39,275 nt of DNA from an uncultured Acetatifactor sp. (GCA_947631615.1 CANRLX010000019.1:1-39275); one strand, 5' to 3'; positions 7,556 through 15,138 are shown, numbered from the stretch's first letter. A program made the numbers and translations. Notes: generated by a model not told the origin, from the letters alone.

Positions 7556-7577
7556 GCCCTTTTCACATTCCCTTTGC

Positions 7578-8075
7578 CTATTTTATCTCTCCGCTGATAT
7601 ATTCCCCCACATTCTCCCGAGGGACGTCCAGAGCCACGGCCAGCTCCCCGTACAGGCTGTCCTCCGCCAGCCGGAAATACTTTGCGTCCAGCGCGGTCAC
7701 CTTCCTGCCCTCCTCAATGCGCTTCTGCTTTCTCAGATAGATCGTCTTGAGGATCCTCACCCACTCCTCACAGTTGTTGGAGCGCATACAGCCCCGATAC
7801 TCCTGCTCCAGCAGCTTGTCGTTTGTGATCGTGATCATCGGGATCTGGGGGATCACGCGGATCAATTCCTTTGCTTCCTCTCTGCTCAAAATGGGGCGGA
7901 TCGACTCCTTCGCGGTATCCACCGGCACATAGACCGTGCTGCCCGCCGTGTACACCGGCTTCAGGATATAGTATTCCCTCTCCTTATCCACGCCGGAAAT
8001 ATTCAGCGTGGTGATATCCTCCACCAGACAGACTCCCTTTCCCCCGCAAACTACATACGCGCCTTTTTCAAACAC
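7578..8075 (-). CDS. CarD/CdnL-family transcription regulator
   Basis: A 165-residue protein of the CarD family. The N-terminal RNA-polymerase interaction (Tudor-like) domain begins MFEKGAYVVCGGKGVCLVED (quoted to residue 20) and covers about residues 1-65. A helical C-terminal domain with basic segments (YLRKQKRIEEGRK) is expected to contact DNA at the promoter. CarD proteins bind the RNAP beta subunit and stabilise open complexes at many promoters. The start is GTG, with GAAAGGAAG upstream at good spacing. It has its own promoter, which overlaps a perfect palindrome (8147-8162), and thrS follows on the same strand with an independent promoter. Clostridial relatives of this length are common. 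Confidence 0.88.
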   Translation of the reverse strand: MFEKGAYVVCGGKGVCLVEDITTLNISGVDKEREYYILKPVYTAGSTVYVPVDTAKESIRPILSREEAKELIRVIPQIPMITITNDKLLEQEYRGCMRSNNCEEWVRILKTIYLRKQKRIEEGRKVTALDAKYFRLAEDSLYGELAVALDVPRENVGEYISGEIK

Positions 8076-8131
8076 AAAAATCTTCCTTTCTTCACATGGG
8101 CAATTTCAATCTTTATTAGTATTCTTCCCAT

Positions 8132-8162
8132 ATTATAGCAAAATAAACTGACAAATGTCAGT
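8132..8162 (-). promoter_or_regulatory. carD-like gene promoter with overlapping palindromic operator
   Basis: On the minus strand a CTGACA -35 (8156-8161), an 18-bp spacer and a perfect TATAAT (8132-8137). The -35 lies inside the perfect inverted repeat ACTGACA-AA-TGTCAGT (8147-8162). A repressor bound there would block the promoter. The palindrome has the short arms and 2-bp centre of BlaI/CopY-type operators, and a BlaI gene lies about 850 bp away, but the match to the usual TACA-NN-TGTA core is only partial. Confidence 0.6.
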
Positions 8163-8180
8163 ACTTTTTTGCTTATAACT

Positions 8181-8996
8181 CTATTTTTGTGTATTAAGCG
8201 CACACTTTGCAGACAATTTTCTTTTTGACATTGTGCAAATCGCTAAAGAAATTTGTATTTTCCTTATCCTTTCTTCCATTCTCTTGGAAGCTTTCGATCT
8301 GCTGCTTCTCACAAAAAAATCAATTTGCGCTGCGCCTGTTTTCTTCCGGCCGGCCCGCAAAACAAGCATCGTCATATACCTCTTTTTCTCTTCCTCCCCG
8401 CAGCCCGCCAGCACTTCCCTGTCACAGACCAGCTCACGACTCCTTTTTATTTCTCCCCGCAAAAACCATGCCAGGGGCTGAAACCAGTGGAGCCCCAAAA
8501 CAAGAATGGAGAGAAGATTCCAGAGCGCGTCCCAATTCTTGATATGTACCAGCTCATGACGCAACAGCATTTCCGTCTCCCAATCCGGATTCTCTCCCGC
8601 GCAAAAAATGACAGGTCGAAATACTCCTATCGTAAAACAATAATTTCCCTCGGGGCAGCCATAGATCTCCACCCGTCGATGAATATGATATTCTTCACAC
8701 AGCGTCTGGAACGCGGCCGGTTTCTCCCACGCTTGGGAACGAACCGCCCTTATCATTTCTCTCCTGACCTTCCATCCTTTGTATATCTGTATCAGAAGAC
8801 AAAGAATACCTCCTGCCTCCCAAAGCCCGACCCAAAAGATCCGCGACACAAAAAACGGATTCCAATAGTTCTTTTCCTGCCCAATCACCAGAGTGGCCCT
8901 GTCATGCCACGTATAGACAATCCCCGAATTGGGGGACGTCTCCGCTCCTCCCACAAAAGGCAGCGATTCTATCGCCCTCTGATAGGGTGTTTTCAA
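8181..8996 (-). CDS. M56 (BlaR1/MecR1-type) metallopeptidase, apparently truncated
   Basis: A 271-residue open frame with the M56 membrane peptidase core. One hydrophobic segment lies at about 51-75, then LLRHELVHIKNWD near residue 147 (HExxH zinc site), a second membrane segment and the family motif RSRELVCDREVL. Such peptidases sense an outside signal and relieve BlaI repression. Compared with family members it lacks the first two membrane helices, and it ends soon after the peptidase with no sensor domain and no final helix. The only start is a TTG three bases past the blaI stop, in the same frame, without an SD. It may be a decayed gene, a minimal peptidase, or made by stop-codon read-through. 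The family call is firm; activity is doubtful. Confidence 0.72.
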   Translation of the reverse strand: MKTPYQRAIESLPFVGGAETSPNSGIVYTWHDRATLVIGQEKNYWNPFFVSRIFWVGLWEAGGILCLLIQIYKGWKVRREMIRAVRSQAWEKPAAFQTLCEEYHIHRRVEIYGCPEGNYCFTIGVFRPVIFCAGENPDWETEMLLRHELVHIKNWDALWNLLSILVLGLHWFQPLAWFLRGEIKRSRELVCDREVLAGCGEEEKKRYMTMLVLRAGRKKTGAAQIDFFVRSSRSKASKRMEERIRKIQISLAICTMSKRKLSAKCALNTQK

Positions 8997-8999
8997 AAA

Positions 9000-9374
9000 C
9001 TATTTTTTCTTTTGCCGTATCATTTCTAACAACCGCTCTGCCTCCTTGTCACTGAGATCCCCCGCCTCGGAAAAGGCGAGCACCAGATTGCTCAGCTTTC
9101 CGTCATATAGAGAATCTATAATCCGCTGCGTCTGGCAATGCCCCAGCTCCTCCTTACTGCACAGGGGCCTCACGATATGATCCTTCCTCTCCACCAATCC
9201 TTTTTCTTCCAGTCTGCTCAGAAAGGTGTTTAACGTCTGCCGTTTCCACTCTTTTCCCTCCTGTAAAAACAGCTCCAGCAAACTGCACTGCCGGATCCCA
9301 TCCTCAAACTGCCATATTTTTTCCATCACTTCAAATTCCGTGTCGGTCAGATAATAGTTTTTACTTTTTCTCAT
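9000..9374 (-). CDS. BlaI/MecI/CopY-family transcriptional repressor
   Basis: A 124-residue winged-helix repressor. The DNA-binding half (about 1-75) contains LTDTEFEVMEKIW, the recognition-helix region KRQTLNTFLSRLEEKGLV and a wing. The C-terminal half forms the dimer helices, where M56-driven cleavage occurs in BlaI systems. The partner M56 gene follows directly (stop TAG, then TTT TTG in the same frame). Its own ATG overlaps the stop of the upstream lipoprotein gene (ATGA), so the three genes form one transcript. No beta-lactamase is in the window, so the target is more likely this operon itself, through the palindrome at 11520-11540, or nearby genes. Family assignment is firm; target genes are inferred. 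Confidence 0.9.
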   Translation of the reverse strand: MRKSKNYYLTDTEFEVMEKIWQFEDGIRQCSLLELFLQEGKEWKRQTLNTFLSRLEEKGLVERKDHIVRPLCSKEELGHCQTQRIIDSLYDGKLSNLVLAFSEAGDLSDKEAERLLEMIRQKKK

Positions 9375-11509
9375 TGCATCTCCCCCAGGTACAGCTCTAC
9401 TCGGTTTTGAATCACTTGGGCAACCTGCTCCGCGCTCTTTTGACCGCTGAAATAAGCTGCTGCCTCCTCTCTTGCAATCCGTAGAATCACCTCTTCTCTG
9501 CTGTCCTCCGGCTCAATCCCCTGGATAAGCGCAAGCAGATTCTCACGGTCCTGCTCCGTACACTCTCTGTCTTCCTTTCCGATTTGACGAAGCCCCGGCC
9601 GGACGCTTTCCTCCAACAAATCTTTTTGGGCAGAAAACAGCGGGCTTTTCTTCTCCTTCTCATATGTCTGCAAAAACTCGATAAACTGCCACGCCCCTTC
9701 CTTATTCGCGCTGTTGCTGCAGATGGCAAAACGGCTGTCCAACGGCAGCCCCATCGTGACTCTCGGCTGTCCGTCCTTTGAGGGAAGGCTCTTTATCGTC
9801 AGTTCCACCGTCTGATCCGGCAGGGAGCAGGGCACCTCTCCGGTCAACTCCAGATAGTCCTCCATCAGCATCAGCCGAGCAATTCCCATTATAGCGTCCG
9901 TATCGATAACGTCGCGATAATACGCGTCATACTCCCACTCCGTATAGTGACATTTGGCCGCATCACGGAGCAGCTCACAAAACAGCGGATTGTCAAAATC
10001 GCATTGCAGCTCAGAAAAATCGACAAATTCCTGGAGACAGAGGGACAACATGATTTCCAGCCCTCTCTCCGGTTCGCAGTTAAACGGACTCCTTTCTTCC
10101 TGTTCTCTGCAGATTTCAAGAAATTCCTGCGGAGTCCAGGTCATGCCGTTTCCCAGACAGCTCCTCTGCCCATAAATTACCGTGATGAAAAAATATTCCG
10201 GAAGAAAGATCAATTTATCCCCCACTTTTCCGCAATCCAATAAAACGGGCAGATAGTCCGACTCCTTCAGCAAGCTGCTCCTCTCCAAATACGGGGAAAG
10301 ATCCTCAAATACCCCTTTTTCCTCATAACTCTCCCAGTTGTCGACAATATCCAGATAAACAAGATCCGGCGCGTTTTGCGATTCCAGGGTCAACTGCATC
10401 CTGGTCTGTACGCTCTCATCCATGAGGGATGCCCCTGCGGAAAATCCTTGTGTCGGATACGTTATCACCACGCGGTAATCCGGATTGGACTCATTAAAGG
10501 CAAACACCTTTCTCTGAATACTTCCTCCGCCGTCGGTGCTTAACAGAGTGATCGTCGTCCGCTCATCTGGGTGATCGGAACACGCAATCGTCCACACCAC
10601 ATAAGAGTGGCCCTGATATCCCAAAACAGACACGGTTTCATCCGACATCTCTACGGCACAGACAACCTCGCTCCCCATCATCTCCGCATCCAGCCAATTC
10701 AGTACCGGCTCGGCCTTTTTACCCTTCGTATCGCACCGGTATAACAGACTGCCGTCCGACAGCCAGAAGGCGCCTGCCCCATCCTGATATAACAGGCTGC
10801 CGTGCAGAGGTATCTCGCACACGGTCTCGCCAATCTTTCCGTTCCTCAGAGCATAAACCTTTGTTGCGCTCTCGGTGCTCTCTGCCAAAAATACTTCCTC
10901 CTGCAGAGAAAGAAATTGATAATTTCCGTTATTGAGCGTGCTTTCAGCCGTCTCTCCTCCCGAAGAAACTGCGATCAATGTCTGCTCCGCCAACAGGTAA
11001 TAAATTCCATCCTTTTGCGCGATCTCTGTGATATTCGACAGGTCTTTATTGAGCGTTACCCTGTCGATCGCCTTCCCCTGTCCGTCATATTTTACCACCT
11101 CATAGCTTCTGTCAAGCCCTTCACCGAAACGCATCTGCCACAGGGTTACAATGCCGTCCTCCGCTATGTTCTCAGAAAACATCCGCAGCAGATATGCGTC
11201 TGTGTTCTCTTCTGTCTGGGGATAGTTCAGCTCTATTGTCTTTTCCACCTGCCGGCTTTCGCAGGAAAACACATTCAGTGTAAACCGAAGACTATCCCCT
11301 TCCGTTTCCTTGCTCAAATAGACGATTCCATCCGACGTGCTGTGAATGTTCCTGCCGTCAACTTCGCCGAGAAGCTCCACGGTCTCTTCGACCCTCCAGC
11401 TGCGCTCGGGATCCCCGCCAATCGTCCACTCCTGTTCCCCCTTGCTGCCACAGGCGCACAACAGACATCCTAGGAATACCGCCGTCAGCAATACCTTTGC
11501 TCGTGCCAT
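9371..11509 (-). CDS. Large lipoprotein: propeller-like N-terminal part plus solute-binding-protein fold
   Basis: A 712-residue surface lipoprotein. The signal peptide ends in the lipobox LCAC with Cys20, followed by GSKG. Residues about 40-310 are beta-rich with repeated patterns such as DGIVYLSKE, DGIYYLLAEQ and DGSLLYRCD, which look like blades of a beta-propeller. From about 320, TTITLLSTDGG and VFAFNESNPDYRV mark the start of a family-1 extracellular solute-binding fold, with DLVYLDIVDNWESYEEKG and a C-terminal FAICSNSANKEGAWQFIEFL typical of that family. No ABC permease or ATPase lies beside it. The partner genes are a BlaI repressor and an M56 peptidase, which points to sensing rather than uptake. 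The start follows GGAGGG. The ligand is unknown. Confidence 0.82.
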   Translation of the reverse strand: MARAKVLLTAVFLGCLLCACGSKGEQEWTIGGDPERSWRVEETVELLGEVDGRNIHSTSDGIVYLSKETEGDSLRFTLNVFSCESRQVEKTIELNYPQTEENTDAYLLRMFSENIAEDGIVTLWQMRFGEGLDRSYEVVKYDGQGKAIDRVTLNKDLSNITEIAQKDGIYYLLAEQTLIAVSSGGETAESTLNNGNYQFLSLQEEVFLAESTESATKVYALRNGKIGETVCEIPLHGSLLYQDGAGAFWLSDGSLLYRCDTKGKKAEPVLNWLDAEMMGSEVVCAVEMSDETVSVLGYQGHSYVVWTIACSDHPDERTTITLLSTDGGGSIQRKVFAFNESNPDYRVVITYPTQGFSAGASLMDESVQTRMQLTLESQNAPDLVYLDIVDNWESYEEKGVFEDLSPYLERSSLLKESDYLPVLLDCGKVGDKLIFLPEYFFITVIYGQRSCLGNGMTWTPQEFLEICREQEERSPFNCEPERGLEIMLSLCLQEFVDFSELQCDFDNPLFCELLRDAAKCHYTEWEYDAYYRDVIDTDAIMGIARLMLMEDYLELTGEVPCSLPDQTVELTIKSLPSKDGQPRVTMGLPLDSRFAICSNSANKEGAWQFIEFLQTYEKEKKSPLFSAQKDLLEESVRPGLRQIGKEDRECTEQDRENLLALIQGIEPEDSREEVILRIAREEAAAYFSGQKSAEQVAQVIQNRVELYLGEMQ

Positions 11510-11519
11510 TTGTCCCTCC

Positions 11520-11572
11520 GTGACTATTTTTTGTAGTCACTTTGATTATAACATTTTTACCGCTGTTATCAA
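11520..11572 (-). promoter_or_regulatory. Promoter and palindromic operator of the lipoprotein-blaI-M56 operon
   Basis: On the minus strand TTGATA (11567-11572), a 16-bp spacer and a perfect TATAAT (11545-11550). Just downstream lies the perfect inverted repeat GTGACTA / TAGTCAC with a 7-bp centre (11520-11540), ending against the GGAGGG SD. Its place at the transcription start is that of a repressor operator; the local BlaI is the obvious candidate. Confidence 0.62.
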
Positions 11573-11612
11573 TCCCTTTTTGCTATTTTTTCTCCTCCCT
11601 TGCCCACGTCAC

Positions 11613-12482
11613 CTACCGTTTCACAAAGTACGCAAAGAACCCCCGCATCGCGTCCGAAATATATTTGTTCTTGTGGTGGATCAGAAAATACCGTCGAAGA
11701 AAATAATTTTCCACCGTCTCGATCCTGATTAAGCGCTCCATCGCGCTCTTTGGTATGAGAGCCTCCGGAACGATGCAGATCCCCAGATTGTGTATGGCCG
11801 CCTGCAGGATCGCAAGGGTGCTCGTACTCTCCATGACCGGACTGACGCGCAGGCCGTGCAGCTCAAACACCTGATCGATCACGCTTCTGGAGCCGCTTCC
11901 AACCTCTCTAAGCAGTAGGGAATGGGCGCTCAGCTCCTCCAGGCCAAGCGGCGGCCTGACCCTGGAGGCATATTCCCTTCCGCAGTAGAGCCGCATATCC
12001 TCCTGTGCGATCAGCCTGCTCACGAAGAAGGACGAGACATTCACATTGTCCACCACCGCAAAATCCAGCTCATTCTGCAGTAACATCCTTTCGATCCGGA
12101 AAGAATTGGCAATGTGCAGGCGATACGGGACATCGGGATGCTCCGCGTGGTATCGCTCCAGGATCTTTGCCAGTCCGGCGGCGCCAAAGGATACGTTGCT
12201 GCCGATCCTGAGAAGCGACTCTCCGCCGCGCCCCGAAAGCCGGTTCCTCGCCTCGGCAAACTGATTTACGATGGTCTGCGCGTACCCATACAGCTCCCGT
12301 CCGGCCTCCGTCAGATAAATCCGCCGGTTCATCCGCTCAAACAACTGGGTGTGATAGTAGTCCTCCAGCTCCCTGACCGCAACGCTGACTGTGGGCTGGG
12401 TCATGCCCAGCTTTTCCGCGGCCCGGGTGATGCTCTCCTCCTCACAGACCGCCGCAAATATCCTCATGTGCCTCAGTGTCAT
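11613..12482 (-). CDS. LysR-family transcriptional regulator
   Basis: A 289-residue LysR-type regulator. The winged-helix DNA-binding domain (about 1-60) contains SITRAAEKLGMTQPTVSVAV and the usual RELEDYYHTQLFER continuation. The effector-binding domain (about 90-289) resembles periplasmic binding proteins. The second ATG (12482) is used because GGAGG is then at normal spacing; the one 6 bp upstream abuts the SD. It is transcribed away from the chrA-like pair, the classic layout for a LysR regulator controlling the divergent genes. A perfect inverted repeat (12510-12532) just upstream fits a LysR site. Its effector is unknown. Confidence 0.93.
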   Translation of the reverse strand: MTLRHMRIFAAVCEEESITRAAEKLGMTQPTVSVAVRELEDYYHTQLFERMNRRIYLTEAGRELYGYAQTIVNQFAEARNRLSGRGGESLLRIGSNVSFGAAGLAKILERYHAEHPDVPYRLHIANSFRIERMLLQNELDFAVVDNVNVSSFFVSRLIAQEDMRLYCGREYASRVRPPLGLEELSAHSLLLREVGSGSRSVIDQVFELHGLRVSPVMESTSTLAILQAAIHNLGICIVPEALIPKSAMERLIRIETVENYFLRRYFLIHHKNKYISDAMRGFFAYFVKR

Positions 12483-12509
12483 TCCCATCCTCCATTCATA
12501 GCGAAATCT

Positions 12510-12532
12510 CTATGTTAAATATTATAACATAG
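12510..12532. promoter_or_regulatory. Candidate LysR operator
   Basis: Perfect inverted repeat CTATGTTA-N7-TAACATAG in the divergent region, 28 bp upstream of the LysR start. It contains the T-N11-A spacing typical of LysR sites (T-N11-A is seen within the arms). Confidence 0.6.
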
Positions 12533-12555
12533 GAATTGATATATGGATACCGATC

Positions 12556-12610
12556 GTTCTATAATTGTCCTATCATTGTTCTATCCTTATTCTATCATCG
12601 TTTTATAACC
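12556..12610. repeat. Five 11-bp phased direct repeats
   Basis: Five tandem 11-bp units fit the consensus GTTCTATCATT: GTTCTATAATT, GTCCTATCATT, GTTCTATCCTT, ATTCTATCATC and GTTTTATAACC. The central TAT is invariant and spaced exactly 11 bp, about one helical turn, so the units face one side of the DNA. They lie between the LysR operator and the chrA-like genes. They are non-coding and too short for CRISPR. A cooperative protein-binding array is likely. Confidence 0.75.
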
Positions 12611-12664
12611 GTTTGTTCCTAATAAAAAAAGGGAACACAGCCAAGACGGCAGAGAGGAAACATC

Positions 12665-13219
12665 ATGAATCGGGGAAATTGCAGAGAATTGTTTCGGACC
12701 TTTTTTAAGATCGGGGCTTTTACCTTCGGCGGGGGGTACGCTATGATCCCCCTCATCAAGAGGGAGGTGGTCGAGGAAAAGCACTGGCTTACCGACGACG
12801 AGATCTTTGACCTGATCGCCATCGCAGAATCCACCCCAGGCCCGCTGGCGGTCAATTCCGCCACCTTTGTGGGAAGCCGGATCGCGGGGTGGCAAGGGGC
12901 CCTGGCCGCCACGTCGGGAGTCATCCTGCCCTCCTTTTTTGTGATCCTGATTTTGTCGCAGCTCCTGACAGGGATCGAGGATATCCCCCTGGTAAAAAGC
13001 GCCTTTCAGGGGATTCGGGCGGGCGTTCTGGCACTGATCGGAAACGCTCTGGCCTCGCTTTTTCTAAAGCTCCCAAAACAAGCCTTTTCCTACAGCGTTA
13101 TGGCTCTGGCATTTGTTATGGCCTGCTTTCTTCATATAAACGCCATCCTCGTCCTGCTTTTCTGCGCGGCGGCGGGGATCCTTTGGAACCGTTATCGGGA
13201 AAGGGGGAAGCGGAAATGA
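12665..13219 (+). CDS. ChrA-type transporter, first half of a split pair
   Basis: A 184-residue membrane protein equal to one CHR domain of the chromate ion transporter superfamily. Signatures visible are FTFGGGYAMIPLI (about 18-31), STPGPLAVNSATFVG and GALAATSGVILPSFF, followed by hydrophobic helices to the C terminus. Short CHR proteins work as pairs of two homologous halves, and the second half follows with a 4-base ATGA overlap. Some family members export chromate; others may carry sulfate or unrelated anions, so the substrate is not settled here. The SD is GAGAGGAAA. It is divergent from a LysR regulator that probably controls it. Confidence 0.9.
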   Translation: MNRGNCRELFRTFFKIGAFTFGGGYAMIPLIKREVVEEKHWLTDDEIFDLIAIAESTPGPLAVNSATFVGSRIAGWQGALAATSGVILPSFFVILILSQLLTGIEDIPLVKSAFQGIRAGVLALIGNALASLFLKLPKQAFSYSVMALAFVMACFLHINAILVLLFCAAAGILWNRYRERGKRK

Positions 13220-13770
13220 TCTATCTTAAGCTGTTCTGGGAATTTGGGGTCATAGGGGCCTTCACCTTCGGGGGCGGCTACGCCATGCTGCCCCTGATCC
13301 GTCAGGTCGTCCTGAAAAACCAATGGATCAGCGAGGGTCAGCTCGTCGACTTTATCGCGGTCAGCGAGAGTACTCCCGGGCCCCTCGCCGTGAATATGTC
13401 CACCTATATCGGTGTGAGGACCGCCGGATTGGGCGGCGCGCTTGCCGCGACCCTAGGCGTGGTCCTGCCCTCCTTTTTCCTCCTCCTTTTTCTCTCCCGC
13501 TGCTACGGGAAATTTCGGGACAACCGCACCGTAACAGGCGCCCTGGGCGGAATACGGCCGGCGGTGGTCGCTCTGGTGGCGACGGCCTTTCTCTCCGTCG
13601 CAGGCAGCGTGTTTGACTGGGAGCGCCTCCTCTGCGCCGATAACCTGACCGGTCTCCTCCTCTTTCTGGCGGCCGCCTTCCTGTGCCACAAAAAGAAGCA
13701 CCCGATCCTGATCATCGCAGCCAGCGCGCTTCTCGGCGTCGTCCGGTCGTTTCTTGCCCCATACGCATAA
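13216..13770 (+). CDS. ChrA-type transporter, second half of a split pair
   Basis: A 184-residue CHR-domain membrane protein, homologous to the preceding gene: FTFGGGYAMLPLI, STPGPLAVNMSTYIG and GALAATLGVVLPSFF recur at the same positions. The ATG at 13216 overlaps the previous stop (ATGA), so the two subunits are translationally coupled, as expected for an antiparallel heterodimer. Longer open frames starting further upstream are artefacts. The C terminus ends in two hydrophobic helices. Its end is 65 bp from the convergent tspO-like gene. Confidence 0.9.
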   Translation: MIYLKLFWEFGVIGAFTFGGGYAMLPLIRQVVLKNQWISEGQLVDFIAVSESTPGPLAVNMSTYIGVRTAGLGGALAATLGVVLPSFFLLLFLSRCYGKFRDNRTVTGALGGIRPAVVALVATAFLSVAGSVFDWERLLCADNLTGLLLFLAAAFLCHKKKHPILIIAASALLGVVRSFLAPYA

Positions 13771-13815
13771 AAAGGGCATCGCCGAATCACCTGTTTTGAT
13801 GATTGAGCGACGCCC
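13769..13815 (-). terminator. Probable terminator of the tspO-like gene
   Basis: Outer arms near GGGCATCGC and GCGACGCCC with an inner AATCA / TGATT pairing (13774-13815) are followed on the minus strand by five T. One mismatch and a bulge weaken it. It could also act on the convergent chrA-like transcript. Confidence 0.5.
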
Positions 13816-13834
13816 CTTCCGGCCTTATGTATTC

Positions 13835-14335
13835 TCAGAGATTCAACAAAAAAACGCCCAGGTTCAGATACCCCGCAAAGGTGACCCACACCAGATAGGG
13901 GACGAGCAGCCACGACGCCGGTCGGGATACCCCGCGAAACAAAAGGATGGTCCTGAGGATCAGCACCCAGAGAAGGGCCAGCCAGACAAACGCAAACAGG
14001 TATTCCTCAAACCGGAAAAAGATAATGCTCCAGAAAAAATTGACCGCCAGCTGCAGCCCGTAGGACATCAGCGCCTCCGATATCTTCTGCCGGTCCTTTC
14101 CGGACAGGATCACCAGATAGGATGCGATCCCCATCATCACATACAGGATCGTCCACACCACGGGAAACACCCAGCCCGACGGCGAGAGCGGCGGCTGTTT
14201 CAGCGCGGCAAATTCCCTCATTCCGTTTCCCGACAGCCTGCTCGACAAAAGGCCCAAAATCAGCGGGATCGCGATACATATGATCAGAAGCCTCTTGTTG
14301 CGCACCTCCCAATCCTTGAAATCGATACCCTTCAT
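13835..14335 (-). CDS. tspO: TspO/MBR family membrane protein
   Basis: A 166-residue protein with five hydrophobic segments of the TspO (tryptophan-rich sensory protein / peripheral benzodiazepine receptor) family. KQPPLSPSGWVFPVVWTILY holds the conserved PxxxP and W-FP-W elements, and WVTFAGYLN is the C-terminal signature. Family members bind porphyrins and related molecules at the membrane and have been linked to stress responses. The SD is GAGAGGGAGAA. It is convergent with the chrA-like pair and shares no clear operon. The function in this organism is unknown. Confidence 0.92.
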   Translation of the reverse strand: MKGIDFKDWEVRNKRLLIICIAIPLILGLLSSRLSGNGMREFAALKQPPLSPSGWVFPVVWTILYVMMGIASYLVILSGKDRQKISEALMSYGLQLAVNFFWSIIFFRFEEYLFAFVWLALLWVLILRTILLFRGVSRPASWLLVPYLVWVTFAGYLNLGVFLLNL

Positions 14336-14415
14336 TTCTCCCTCTCATCACACAATGACTCTTAATTATCCATATGTGCGGTGGGAAAGGAAAATGCCGA
14401 TTTTCGCCCTCCGTT

Positions 14416-15138
14416 TTACTGAAGCTCCTGATAGGTGTAAAACCGTATTCCCATCTCGTTGGCCCTCCGAAAGAGGTATTCCAGCCTCTCCTCCCCCACG
14501 CACCAGTCTCCGTCGCCTATGGCGTGGGAGTACAGGCCAACCACCGAATTTTTGTTGTGAACCAATTCCCACAGCAGGATATTGATCCTTCTCTTGTAAT
14601 CCCAGTCCGATCTGTAATTTCCGTTGTCGATGGAGAAGGATTCCGCAAAACCGCCGCGCATCTGCTCCCTGTCCACCACCTCGCACGCATACGCGCCCCG
14701 CAGCACCTTGAAATACCGAAGCAGCCTCTCGTTCAGCTCCTCGGTATAGCTGCCGTAGGGGTAGGCAAAGGTCGTAAGCTCGATCCCCTGGCTGCGAAAC
14801 GCTTCGATGGGATAGATCACCTGATCCAGAAGCTCCTCCTCCGTAAGCTCCGTCACATCGGTGTGGCTGGCCGTGTGAAAGCCGATCTCGTGGCCTCTGT
14901 CAATGGCCTCAAAGCAAAAATCCGTCGGCGTATAGGAGTTGATAAAAAAGGTCGCCTTCACATCATACGCATCAAACAGATCGAAGTGATCCGCCCAGCT
15001 GATCGCATTGTAATCGTCGAAAGCCAGCAGAATACCGCACTCCCGATCGCTGTAATCCCTGTGGAACTGCACAAATACAAACACAAAAAAGGACGCCAAA
15101 AAAACTGCCAGCACTACACCGGCCACCTTTTTATTCAT
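14416..15138 (-). CDS. Polysaccharide deacetylase-family protein, membrane-anchored
   Basis: A 240-residue protein with an N-terminal membrane anchor (about residues 4-26) and a NodB-type fold facing outside. The family motifs are LLAFDDYNA (DD motif, in place of the usual TFDDG) and HEIGFHTASHTD (the H-x3-H metal histidines), followed by TFAYPYGSY. It may remove acetyl groups from a cell-wall or surface glycan, but the altered first motif leaves activity open. The ATG at 15138 has GAGGTGAT at ideal spacing inside the end of prfA. An alternative GTG at 15150 overlaps the prfA stop. It sits last in the rpmE-DUF1385-prmC-prfA direction. Confidence 0.82.
   Translation of the reverse strand: MNKKVAGVVLAVFLASFFVFVFVQFHRDYSDRECGILLAFDDYNAISWADHFDLFDAYDVKATFFINSYTPTDFCFEAIDRGHEIGFHTASHTDVTELTEEELLDQVIYPIEAFRSQGIELTTFAYPYGSYTEELNERLLRYFKVLRGAYACEVVDREQMRGGFAESFSIDNGNYRSDWDYKRRINILLWELVHNKNSVVGLYSHAIGDGDWCVGEERLEYLFRRANEMGIRFYTYQELQ

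Noticed and set aside
12556..12610. Short regular repeats as a CRISPR array
   Set aside because: Units are 11 bp with no spacers; no cas genes nearby.
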